Origin: Lachnospiraceae bacterium
Lineage (GTDB): Bacteria; Bacillota; Clostridia; Lachnospirales; Lachnospiraceae
Assembly: GCA_009774245.1 (NCBI GenBank)
Contig: VSNM01000088.1
Location: forward strand, 1-20,931
Reading direction: 5' to 3'
DNA length: 20,931 bases
Part shown: positions 1 to 8,363 of the stretch, one piece after another
How the letters are laid out: every line of letters starts with the position of its first letter
Position numbering within the stretch: the stretch's first letter is position 1
Program-made: the position numbers and the translations under genes
Notes under the pieces: generated by a model
What the model was told of the DNA's origin: nothing
The model's database searches: none
Seen by the model: the letters and a program-made list of their open reading frames with translations, nothing else

Positions 1-75
1 CAGTATCTGCAATTTTCAAGGTTCAATTGAGCCTAGTTTTTTGGTTCAGTTTTTCATAGATTACTTGACACTACC
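1..75. other. Possible insertion/recombination junction at the left edge
   Basis: The reading frame of the HSP90-like fragment is closed here by two in-frame stops (TGA at 28-30, TAG at 34-36) and no HSP90-like sequence is visible upstream of them. The stretch also contains ACTTGACAC (63-71), which recurs at 3048-3056 beyond the decayed radical SAM gene. This could be the end of an insertion sequence or another rearrangement scar that removed the ATPase N-terminus. I do not recognise a specific element, and 75 bases are too few to decide. Confidence 0.2.
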
Positions 76-1080
76 CCCTCCGAAACTGCTCCTGTTGACT
101 TTAATAGCCAACAGTTTTCGCAGGCACAAAAAATTCGAAATTATTTTAGCGAGCATTGTTGTCCGATAACCTGCTATAGAATACTTCGTGGAGCAAGAAA
201 GCTTCCGATCTATAAGCCTTATTCCCGTACATTGTCTACTGGAAAACAAGTCAAAACAAAGACTACGGATTCTGTCCGCGATGTGGAATTTGTGTATGCT
301 GAAGCATCCGATGGGAAACCTTTATATGCTGGATGGCTTGCACTTACGGATTTTTCCGGTATCATCTCGGATGAAGCGGTACAGGGTATACGTTTTCGCA
401 AGGGAAATATTTTAGTTGGTAATAACACCACATTTGTGAAATATTTCCCCTCTGAAGGTCATAATGCAAATCGTATGTTTGCTGGAGAAATTCATGCTTT
501 GCATAATGAGTTGGTTCCGAACTCTCAGAGAGATGACTTTGAGCCTAATGGAGTTTACAGTGAAATGCGGCAGGCTCTGAGCAAGTGGGCAGGAGAAATT
601 AATAAGAAGTATCGTCGTGGCATGTCTGAAGCAACATCTGCACTTAGACGCTTAAATCAGTTGAATGCAGAGCAGAAGGAACTGGAAGAAAAAATTGATT
701 CCGGTGCAATTTCCTCTGATGAAAAACGAGAACAGATTGCTGATAAGCTCAAACAAATCGCCAAGAAGCGTGAGTCTGAAGAAAAAACTGTCCGAAATGC
801 GCAAGTGCGTGGCGCATTTGATGCTGAACGCAAAGAAACGGTTGAGAAAGTGTTGTCCCAAACGGAGATAGCAGCGAAAAAGGTTATTTCGCTGAATAAG
901 AAAATCATTAATGCTGATTATGCAACAAAGCGTGATTTACCTACATCGTATAGCCGAGACGAGTGGAAGTTGTATCAGCGTATTATTACTGTAATTGATA
1001 CATTCTTCATCGAAGAGCCTGAGACAGCAGAAAAACTGCGTAAAGCTATAAAATCTGAACTGAGCGTGAAAAAGAAATGA
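37..1080 (+). pseudogene. HSP90-like (GHKL-type) ATPase, C-terminal part only
   Basis: The frame is open from codon 37 to the stop at 1078-1080 (about 347 codons), but there is no convincing start. A TTG at 232 is the only candidate and has no clear ribosome site, and family-like sequence already lies upstream of it. What remains looks like the middle and C-terminal region of HSP90-like ATPases used in bacterial conflict systems. A stretch rich in G and R (RFRKGNILVG) is followed by GEIHALHNELVPNSQRDDFEPN-type sequence (about 505-550), a typical motif of this group. A lysine/glutamate-rich coiled coil follows (about 625-905). The GHKL nucleotide-binding N-terminus with its N, G1 and G2 boxes is absent, so this copy cannot bind ATP alone. 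It overlaps the next gene by ATGA, the sign of a former translationally coupled pair. If the 5' half lies intact outside the window in another frame, it could be a recent frameshift. Family assignment is fairly secure, exact subfamily is not. Confidence 0.6.
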
Positions 1081-2734
1081 GAGTTTTATTAGTTGAACCA
1101 AATTATAAAAACAAATATCCGCCAATGGGATTAATGAAAATAAGTACATACCATAAGATGCTGGGAGACGAGGTGCACTTCGTCAAAGGCTTCGATCATA
1201 GTGTGGATAAAAAAGTTTGGGATAGAATTTATATTACCACTCTGTTTACCTTTGATTTTGATGTGGATGTAAAAACCATCAATCATTATATACTGCTGGT
1301 AAACAACATTGATGATCTTTATGTTGGTGGTATTATGGTATCGCTTATGCCGGAGAAGATCGTAGAAGCAACTGGAATTGACCATTCCCATATTCTGACT
1401 GGGTTGTTCACTGAAACTGCAGTGGTTGGTGATAACAACGATATCAACGATATCAATGTGGACGAATTGGCGCTAGATTATGATATTCTGGAGCAGGTCG
1501 ATTATAAGTACCCTGCAGGTGATAATTATTTTGCTTATACGACCAGAGGATGCCCGAACCATTGTTCTTTTTGTGCAGTACCTATTTTGGAGCCACATTT
1601 TCATGTGACAAACAACATTGTTGATCAGATTAGGATTATTGACGAAAAATACGGTCCTAAGCAGCACCTTCTACTTCTGGATAATAATATTCTGAATACT
1701 GCGGATTTGAAGTCTCTTGTTGATGATTTGTGTAAAGCGGGATTTGGTCGGGGAGCAAAGTATGTAGATCCTGGTGTATACAATATTGTCATAATGCGTT
1801 ATCGTAATGGAGACCGAGCAGATTTTCTCAATAAGAAGATGGCTACATATTTAGAGGGTTTTAAAAAACGTATTAAAATCCGCAGAAATGTTAGAAACAT
1901 TCCTTCAAATTGTTATTGGGGCAGAGGATGCTATTGACTATGCACAATATATGCTGGATCATGATAAAGAATTGTCTCCGATCATTGAGAAGTATCGTAA
2001 CAAAGCAAAAAAAGCACGTTACGTGGACTTTAATCAGGGTGTCGATGCAAGAAAGATCAATGACGAAACTATGGAGCAGCTTGCTCGGCTTGCAGTTCGT
2101 TCTTTGCGTATTGCGTTTGATGATATTCATTTAAAGGATGTATATTGTCAGGCGGTACGCACTGCACATCGTCATGGCATCACAGAAATTTCCAATTACA
2201 TTCTGTTCAATTACAAGGATAAGCCGGAAGATTTGTATGAACGTCTACATATCAACATTGAATTGAATAAGGAATTGGGGATTCAAATTTTCTCATTTCC
2301 GATGAAATATTCGCCGATCAGCGAAACAGATCGCACTTATATTGGCGTTAATTGGTGCAAGAAATCAGTCCGGGCAATATCTGCTATTTTGCAGGTAACA
2401 AGGGGCGTTGTGGCAGCAGGATCCAGTTTTTTTATAAAGCATTTGGTAACAGTTTGGAAGAGTATCTTGAACTATTAGCAATGCCCCGAGAATTGATCAT
2501 GTTTCGTTCATATTTTGAAGAAAACGGTACAACTGCAAAATGGCAGACTTATATCACAAATTAAACGATGAACAGAAGGAGCGTTTAATGGCATTGGTAT
2601 CTCACAATGTATCCGAATTGAGAAATATACCTTGGCCAGATGAGCTTAAAGATATTCTGGAAAAACGGAGCATTCTTGAGAAATATGTTCAACTATCATT
2701 AACGGATGACAGTGATATTGTTGTAGAAGATTAA
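1077..2734 (+). pseudogene. Radical SAM protein with N-terminal B12-binding-like domain, broken by three frameshifts
   Basis: The protein starts at ATG 1077 inside the stop of the upstream ATPase gene. The N-terminus (MRVLLVEPNYKNKYPPMGL) resembles cobalamin-binding-type domains. The radical SAM cluster motif C159-x3-C163-x2-C166 (TRGCPNHCSFC, about 1542-1574) would hold a 4Fe-4S cluster and cleave S-adenosylmethionine. Family sequence then continues in other frames. The frame shifts at about 1875-1878 (AAAA, apparently one extra A), where the +1-frame product carries on with EMLETF and later VDFNQGVDARK. It shifts again at 2427-2433 (seven T, apparently one missing), restoring SFFYKAFGNSLEEYLELL. 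A third shift at about 2543-2547 leads into YHKLNDEQKERL and a stop at 2732-2734. Each piece is collinear with one long ancestral protein of roughly 550 residues. Two shifts sit in homopolymers, so sequencing error must be excluded. Otherwise the gene is dead. The substrate is unknown. Confidence 0.8.
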
Positions 2735-3126
2735 AGAAATGCTGCCAGTAAAAATATACATCTAGGATAAGATATTTGTCTTTAATTTGGCTAAATTATC
2801 CCGGTCAGTGCCGGACGCGGCAGGTTGGGGCAGGCAGTTAAAGTGTTTGGGAATAGAACGATATGTGCTGAGCAGGAGTATGGTGAAAACTGCAGAGGAG
2901 ATAATGGAGACTGTTTCGGACATTTCAACTTGACATTAATTTATCTCCAATTTTGCCCCGACTTAGCAGTAATTTATCACACGCCTCACGAATTTATGCG
3001 GGTTTCAGCGATTTTCACTTAGAAAAGTAAAAAAGTCTGTGACAACAACTTGACACACTCGGGATATGGACGACTCGACGTGGGGGGTTGAGTTCTGGCT
3101 GGGATTGGAAGAGGGGAGCAGAGAGG
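2735..3126. other. Intergenic region without a supported gene
   Basis: About 390 bases downstream of the decayed radical SAM gene. The only open frame (2825-3022, 65 codons) has no ribosome site or family resemblance. CAACTTGACA occurs twice (2926-2935 and 3046-3055), and the second copy contains the ACTTGACAC also seen at 63-71. This may reflect remnants of an insertion sequence, but I cannot identify a transposase fragment or paired ends. Confidence 0.35.
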
Positions 3127-3161
3127 AAGGAATGTCTTGTATGGAAGGGGCATTCCTTTTT
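3127..3161 (+). terminator. Terminator-like hairpin before the AbiE-type genes
   Basis: AAGGAATG (3127-3134) pairs with CATTCCTT (3151-3158) across a 16-base loop and runs into a short T tract (3157-3161). The stem is short and the loop long, so it would be a modest intrinsic terminator, isolating the decayed upstream cassette from the genes that follow. Confidence 0.4.
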
Positions 3162-3259
3162 CTGTTGACAGGTTCTCTCTTTCGAAAACTAAATTACACA
3201 TACGCTAAGAGATATGCATATGTTGTAGCCGAATAAAGCATAAGTTGCATTTTAGGTTA

Positions 3260-3288
3260 TTGCTTTTATTTATATATTATCTTAGAAT
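3260..3288 (+). promoter_or_regulatory. Possible promoter for the AbiEi-AbiEii operon
   Basis: TTGCTT (3260-3265) and TAGAAT (3283-3288) are separated by 17 bases, a fair match to a sigma-70/sigma-A promoter, about 75 bases upstream of the AbiEi-like start. Both boxes overlap the long inverted repeat at 3261-3306, which would suit autorepression. AT richness makes chance matches likely. Confidence 0.35.
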
Positions 3289-3306
3289 AATATACAAATA
3301 AAAGCA
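3261..3306. repeat. Long AT-rich inverted repeat (candidate operator) upstream of AbiEi-like gene
   Basis: TGCTTTTATTTATATATTAT (3261-3280) is the reverse complement of 3287-3306 except for one mismatch, with a six-base loop (3281-3286). Nineteen of twenty pairs is far beyond chance even in AT-rich DNA. AbiEi antitoxins are known to repress their own operon by binding inverted repeats in the promoter, so an operator is the natural reading. A bidirectional terminator is the alternative, although the T tract after the stem is missing. Confidence 0.5.
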
Positions 3307-3361
3307 GCATTTCAGAAAGAAGATGCGATAACAGGCTGTAAGTTGAAAGGAGTTGGTATGA

Positions 3362-3772
3362 ATGTCGGTGATTACTTATAACGATCAGTTAAGAAATCTA
3401 TTATCTAATATAGACTGTGTATTGGCTTTTGATACAGCAGCAGATTTTTTAGGGCTGACAAATGGCGGCTATAGACCCATGGCACAGATATTTGTCAGTA
3501 AAAAGCAGGATATTAGTGGTACAGAACAAATAATAGTGCCGTCATTGGAAACGCTTGAGTATGAAGAACATAACGGACTGCTGTGTACAACTGTTAATCA
3601 AACGATTATTGACCTTTTAGAGCAAAATGGTGATGAACAGATTATTACAGAGAGTCTGGCCAACTATTATGAGGATCATGATGAGAGTTTTGAGGGACTC
3701 AGGATTCCAGAATATTTGCTGCCGAGATTTGAAAAGTATAAAGAGTGGGCAGTTGCGTATTACGAAGAGTAG
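3362..3772 (+). CDS. AbiEi-like antitoxin/transcriptional regulator
   Basis: The 136-residue product resembles the short AbiEi-type partners found next to AbiEii nucleotidyltransferases in Firmicutes. LAFDTAADFLGLTNGG near residues 20-35 looks like the region that in this family signals loss of normal expression, and TVNQTIIDLLE (about residues 79-89) matches the conserved TPERTLLD-like part. The start at 3362 is supported by AAAGGAG at 3346-3352, 9 bases upstream. The earlier ATG at 3358 is out of frame and closes after seven codons. In type IV toxin-antitoxin AbiE systems the antitoxin represses the operon and neutralises the toxin without stable contact. No separate winged-helix domain is obvious in this short form. 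It lies 9 bases before the AbiEii-like gene, so the two are co-transcribed, and the inverted repeat at 3261-3306 is a plausible operator. Confidence 0.65.
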   Translation: MSVITYNDQLRNLLSNIDCVLAFDTAADFLGLTNGGYRPMAQIFVSKKQDISGTEQIIVPSLETLEYEEHNGLLCTTVNQTIIDLLEQNGDEQIITESLANYYEDHDESFEGLRIPEYLLPRFEKYKEWAVAYYEE

Positions 3773-3781
3773 GTAACAGTT

Positions 3782-4231
3782 ATGGAGTTAATGGAATTTT
3801 TATATAGAGTCATGGAAGAATTGTCAAATGCTGGTATACCAATTGTTTTTAAGGGAGCAATGGTTCTTAACCTTGCACTTAGGGAAAATAATCCGTCGAA
3901 AGTAGAGCGGATGACCAGAGATATAGATGGTGACTGGGTCGGGGAACTGCCAACAATGGATGAGATGGAAAATGCATTGCGAAGTGCAGTAAAAAAGGTT
4001 GATTCCTCATTGGATATTTATGCGAACAGAATCTTTGGCGAAAGAAAGTCCGCCGGCTTTATGATTGTGAGTAAAGATGGCGAGAAGGTTGCAAGTGTTG
4101 ATTTAAGTGTCAGACAGAATCAGTTTTGCAGTTCATATATCTCTTATGTGAATGGAATCTTAATAAATGGTGCCAGTCTGTCGAAAATGCTTTCTGATAA
4201 GATATATGTGATTTCAGGAGAAAGTTTATGA
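3782..4231 (+). CDS. AbiEii-like nucleotidyltransferase, C-terminally truncated
   Basis: The product (149 residues) starts like AbiEii/AbiGii family toxins: IPIVFKGAMVLNLAL (residues about 20-34) and the metal-binding motif RMTRDIDGDW (about 44-53) of the DNA polymerase beta-like nucleotidyltransferase fold, then ASVDLSVRQN (about 103-112). Family members usually run to 230 residues or more, with a helical C-terminal domain after the ISGE-type segment. Here the frame ends right after VISGESL, where the stop TGA overlaps the ATGATG of the following HD-GHKL gene. The C-terminal part therefore seems lost at a junction with the next gene rather than by an internal stop. Full-length AbiEii transfers nucleotides to RNA and is bacteriostatic. 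This copy probably lacks normal toxicity, though retained expression as a co-operonic protein cannot be excluded. Confidence 0.65.
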   Translation: MELMEFLYRVMEELSNAGIPIVFKGAMVLNLALRENNPSKVERMTRDIDGDWVGELPTMDEMENALRSAVKKVDSSLDIYANRIFGERKSAGFMIVSKDGEKVASVDLSVRQNQFCSSYISYVNGILINGASLSKMLSDKIYVISGESL

Positions 4232-7200
4232 TGAAACGATCTAAAACATTAGAAGATACAAAGCTATGGCAGGTTTATTTGGAAAAACTACCGGAGGCTG
4301 ATGAGAGAACTGTCTGGATAAAGAATGTTTATGAAATGGCAGCAGCAAATCTGAAAGGGGTAAGCCAGGAATTTAGAAACTATACATTGCATGATGAAAC
4401 GCATGTATTAAATGTGTTGGATTCCATGGGAGGCTTGTTAGGAGACTGGATAGGAAGGCTGACAGTCGGGGAAGTAGAACTGCTGGTTTTGGCGGCTTCG
4501 CTGCATGATCTGGGAATGGTTTATACAGAAGAGGAGAAAGAACTTTGCTTTGAGGATGAAATAAAATATAAGGATTTTTTAAGGGTACATTGTCCGGAAT
4601 TGATTGGCTGTACACCAGATGAATGGTCAGAGGATATTCAGCAATGGTATCTTCGCACACTGCATCCTTTTCGGGTTTCCGATGTGCTGCAGAACAATGA
4701 ATGGAAGGCGTTGTTTGGATGTTATCCTGATGAAATTGTTCCACGGCGGTGTGTTTTGGCTGTCTGCCAGGCTCATGGGGAAGAGTTGAGGGAACTTCGG
4801 GATAACCGGGACTTGGAGTATTTGGATGCAAGCGACGCAGATCCGCTGTTTTGTGCACTTTTGCTCCGGCTGGCGGATTTGCTGGACTTTGATGATACGC
4901 GTGCGCCTAAGGTCTTGTATGGTTATGTGGCAAACAACGAAAAGAGTCGTGCGGAATGGGACAAGCACCAGGCATCATCAGGTTTTCGGTATCCGAACAC
5001 CCCCTCCACAAAGGAACTGCCCTATAAAGCCCGGAGCAAAAATCCCATTATTGAGCATGCGGTTAGAAATTTTTTGGATTGGGTGGATGATGAGCTGGAT
5101 AATTGTGCCAGGATGCAACGGTATTGCAGGGGAGGATGGCGTCAGGAATTTCCTTTTCCAAGGGCAGTGCTGCGCAGTGAAATTGAATCGGACGGATATA
5201 TGAGTGGGGATTTCTGTCTTACAATGGATCAGAATCAGGTTTTGAAGCTGTTGATGGGAGAAAATCTCTATGATGATCGGGATGTTTTTGTGAGGGAATT
5301 GTTACAGAATGCGATTGATGCAACATTGCTGCGCGGTCAGATGGATGATGCATTTGTGCCGGAGGATTCACGCATTGATTTTTGGGAATGGGGTGACAGC
5401 GAGGGTAATTTATGGTTTCGTATTGATGACCAGGGAACGGGTATGACTTTGGGAATGTTGCAGCGTTATTTTTTGAAGGTAGGCAATTCTTATTATACCT
5501 CTCTGGAGATAAATAGGGATCTGCGCGACCATGGTCAGACAAAAGAATTTCGGGGAATCAGCCGTTTTGGAATCGGCTTTTTATCATGCTTTCTTTGCGG
5601 TGATTGGGTGGAAGTGTCAACACTGTATTTTGATCCTCAGAAAAACCGTCGAGAGGAAGCAGTATTGAGATCTTCACAAACGGTAAATTATGGATTAAGA
5701 CTTCAAGTAACGGGATTAACAGGGTTCTACATACTTAAAAGTCAGGCTGAGAAACATTTGGCAGAGAACCCGTTGCCGATGTCCAATTCGTGTAATGGAA
5801 GTAGTCATAGTGGATTGGAGCGTAATGGATACAGGGCAAAACCAGGAACATCCATAGTGATTCGCTTGAATCCGGGGAAACTTGGGGCTTTGAATTTGCG
5901 TGAAACAGTAGAGAAGTATCTCTGCGGGGCCAAAGTGCCGGTTTATTATAACAATAAGCGGGTAGGACGAACTTATAACGAAGCAATGAAGACAGCTCAC
6001 GAATTGGCGGGGGAGAAAGCTTATGAATTGACTCCGGCGTTGAAAAAGAAATTTGATGAGTGCTTTCCTGCTGTACGGGGAAATTATCCTAAGTTAATTA
6101 TGACAGTGATACCGTTGGATAGCGATGAAAATCGAATTTTGCCGGATTTGTCGGGGGTGATTGTAAAATATGAGATGCGTTTTGACAAAGAGCTACAATG
6201 GAAGGTGAAGGATCAAGATTATATAATATCTACACATTTTAGATTCCATGAAAAGCATTTACAAGTAGGATTTATTGTTCAGAATGCAAGAGGAGAAGTG
6301 ATCATAAGACATAGTAGGGGTGGATCTGCATATGCACAAGGCAATTGGACGGATTTAGCAAGAAACTATGGGGTTTCTGAAACAGGGGCGTTAGCGAAGG
6401 TTTTTGATACATTTTCCTCTTGTCCTCAGGCAGAAGATGAGTTGGGAGAAGTATGGGCTCCTTTTCTGGGACATGAAGATTTGACAAATGTGTGGATTAT
6501 GTATGTAAATAGTTGCTGCAATCAATCCTTGCATTTTACGATTGATGAGTGTGGTTGCCCATGTTTAAGCTCTATATTTAATAATGCTCAAAATTCAAGA
6601 TATATATGTGTGTATCAAGGTGTCATAGCAGATGAAAAGCTGGTAATTGGTCCATTTCAATTTGTGCATTGTGTAATGTTTATACTAGTACAGCATTGCC
6701 TAAATAACAGTGAAAAACAGTGCCTGATATTTGTGACAGGGCAAGGCGGAGGAAGGAGGCAATGCGGTGGCATTGTTGACTGACGACAACGCAGTACTGG
6801 TGCAAATAGCAGGTGCTGTATTCACTGTTATTTGCGCAATGCTGTACTAGATGGAGAATGGAAGCCTGTGGTAGAGGTTAGTCGTTCTAAAATAGTAGAT
6901 TTGCCATTAACGCTGTTAGTTGCAATTTGTAGCATTTTAAACAAATATGGATTAATAAGTGAATTATATGACATTTATAGGTTGAAAAATTGGAATACTG
7001 TCTCTTTACAGCAATGGCGAGAAGTTCAAAATTCTTCAGTAGGACAATGGATGATTCAGAATCAAGGTGACTTTACTAAAGAGATAATGCAAAGTTATCA
7101 GATGAGATGGGAATTGCGAGGATGTGGTTTGGAACATGTGGACGCTATTGATTCTTACGGTGAAAAACATATTTTGTATATGTATGTTATGGCCTGCTTG

Positions 7201-7638
7201 CAGGATAATTATCTTATGACAATAAATTATGAGAAGGGGCAGATTATTACATTTGCTGAAAAAAAGAATGCTGAGAGTGAGGAGGTGTATGATATTTTTC
7301 CGCCAATGATGTTTTGCAAGGCTGCCAGTGAGAAAAGCAGAAAATATATTTGTCATGCTGATTCTTATTGGCGTAGGGGAGTTACAGTAGATCACCCGTT
7401 TATTGTGTGGTTATTGGAAAATGCAATTCAGATAAACAGGCATTTTGAGCGGCAGTTTCAACAGATTGTAGAATGTCTTCGTACAGGGGATGCTAAACAA
7501 ATTGTTCAGGAATACAATATTATTCGCGAGCAACTGAGTTCATTGTCAAATTACCATGGACTGGATGTAAGATCTTTGCCTCAGATCAGCATAGATGATT
7601 TTTGGTCAGAAAAGAATGAGGAAGAGTGTCCTTTTTAA
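4228..7638 (+). pseudogene. HD domain + HSP90-like (GHKL) ATPase, interrupted by a MITE
   Basis: From ATG 4228 (AGGAGA at 4216-4221, inside the AbiEii frame) the frame runs 851 codons to TGA 6781-6783. The same frame resumes beyond a 160-bp inserted element and ends at 7638. Excising the element with one TA joins VMFIL820 to DGEWKPVVEVSRSKI without a gap, giving about 1,082 residues. An HD-type domain comes first: HDETH at 55-59, SLHDLG with H93-D94, and LADLLDFDD around D217. A GHKL ATPase follows: N-box ELLQNAIDA 357-365, G1 DDQGTG 400-405, G2 SRFGIGFLSCF 445-455. HD plus HSP90-like fusions are predicted signalling ATPases of bacterial conflict systems, and their target is unknown. The truncated product would keep HD and ATPase domains but lose the last 260 residues, including the R/SR-containing segment. 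It may be inactive, truncated-active, or rescued by TGA readthrough, since the insert adds 162 bases (54 codons) in frame. Confidence 0.8.
6688..6847. mobile_element. 160-bp MITE with TA target duplication
   Basis: The ends are inverted repeats: GTACAGCATTGC at 6688-6699 and its exact complement at 6836-6847. Pairing continues as AAATAACAGTGAA for about 26 positions with two mismatches, and weaker complementarity extends to about 55 bases (CCTG-ATATTTG against CCTGCTATTTG). Both ends are flanked by TA (6686-6687 and 6848-6849), the target duplication made by Tc1/mariner/IS630-type transposases. No transposase is encoded, so it is a non-autonomous element that folds into one long hairpin, with CAATGC/GCATTG near its centre. 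Removing it plus one TA restores the HD-GHKL frame exactly, which confirms the boundaries. It introduces a single in-frame TGA (6781-6783). I saw no second copy in the window. Confidence 0.85.
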
Positions 7639-7730
7639 CAAGGGAAAGACTGAAGGCAGAAATGTATTGTCATGGAATGGCAGAATATTATTACAAATCG
7701 GACATTTTGAAAAAAATGAGAGGACAAATG

Positions 7731-8324
7731 ATGGAAAAATTTGCAGTTATCGATACAGAAACAAATTGGAATGACGAGGTGATGTCGATTGGCGTTGTGA
7801 TTGCTGATTCTGAAACAAAGAAGAAAATCGACTCCCTATATTACATAATCACGCCGGAATACAGAGTGGGAGGAATGTTCTCAAATGAATTAAGGTTTGA
7901 TCAGGAGGACGTTCGCATTACAGAGAGAAAGCAGGCTTTAAAGGAGATCAGGCAGTGGTTGGAGAAGAATCATGTGCAGAAGCTTTTTGCATACAATGCA
8001 TCTTTTGACAGGAATCATCTGCCTGAATATGCATTATATCAATGGTATGATATCATGCGCTTGGCGGCGTATCGCCAATATAATCGGGCGATACCTGATT
8101 CGGCGGAGTGCTTTAAGACTGGAAGGCTAAAACGGGGCTATGGTGTCGAGGAAGTGCTGAAGATGCTTAGTCAGGATACGAAATACAACGAGACACATAA
8201 TGCTGTCCGGGACGCGGAGGACGAGCTCCGGATCATGCAATTGCTGGGACATGAAATAGGTGAATATGCAGTTGCGTTGATATCAGATAAGAAGAACCGG
8301 GCTGCAGGGACACGGTATCGGTAG
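7731..8324 (+). CDS. DEDDh-family 3'-5' exonuclease (DnaQ-like)
   Basis: The 197-residue product carries the complete DEDDh set: D8 and E10 in AVIDTETN (Exo I), D93 in AYNASFDRNHL (Exo II), and H156 with D161 in ETHNAVRDAEDEL (Exo III). Such domains remove nucleotides from 3' ends of DNA or RNA using two metal ions. As a stand-alone protein it could be a proofreading-like, RNA-trimming or defence-associated nuclease. I chose ATG 7731 because GAGAGGA (7718-7724) lies six bases upstream and the fold begins right after it. The frame is open back to a GTG at 7626, overlapping the previous gene, so a longer N-terminus of up to 35 residues is possible. Its position directly after the HD-GHKL gene suggests an effector of that cassette, but the 39-base gap to the Hsp70 gene equally allows co-transcription downstream. 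Base composition becomes more G+C rich in its second half. Confidence 0.8.
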   Translation: MEKFAVIDTETNWNDEVMSIGVVIADSETKKKIDSLYYIITPEYRVGGMFSNELRFDQEDVRITERKQALKEIRQWLEKNHVQKLFAYNASFDRNHLPEYALYQWYDIMRLAAYRQYNRAIPDSAECFKTGRLKRGYGVEEVLKMLSQDTKYNETHNAVRDAEDELRIMQLLGHEIGEYAVALISDKKNRAAGTRYR

Positions 8325-8363
8325 GAAGCTGCCAAAAATACAAAAATATAAGGGAGGATTGAC

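Noticed and set aside
232..1080. A complete 282-residue protein starting at TTG 232
   Set aside because: Protein-like sequence in the same frame continues upstream to codon 37 and the start lacks a ribosome site, so this is the tail of a larger ATPase.
1077..1937. The radical SAM fragment as a viperin-like antiviral enzyme
   Set aside because: Viperins are compact enzymes without the long C-terminal part or the N-terminal B12-binding-like region. The recognisable sequence here fits a different radical SAM group.
2825..3022. 65-codon frame in the gap after the radical SAM gene
   Set aside because: No ribosome site and no family resemblance; it could be an insertion-sequence relic but no transposase motif is visible.
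6832..7638. A separate gene starting at TTG 6832
   Set aside because: It is in the same frame as the upstream ATPase, its first codons are MITE sequence, and its body continues the HSP90-like protein once the element is removed.
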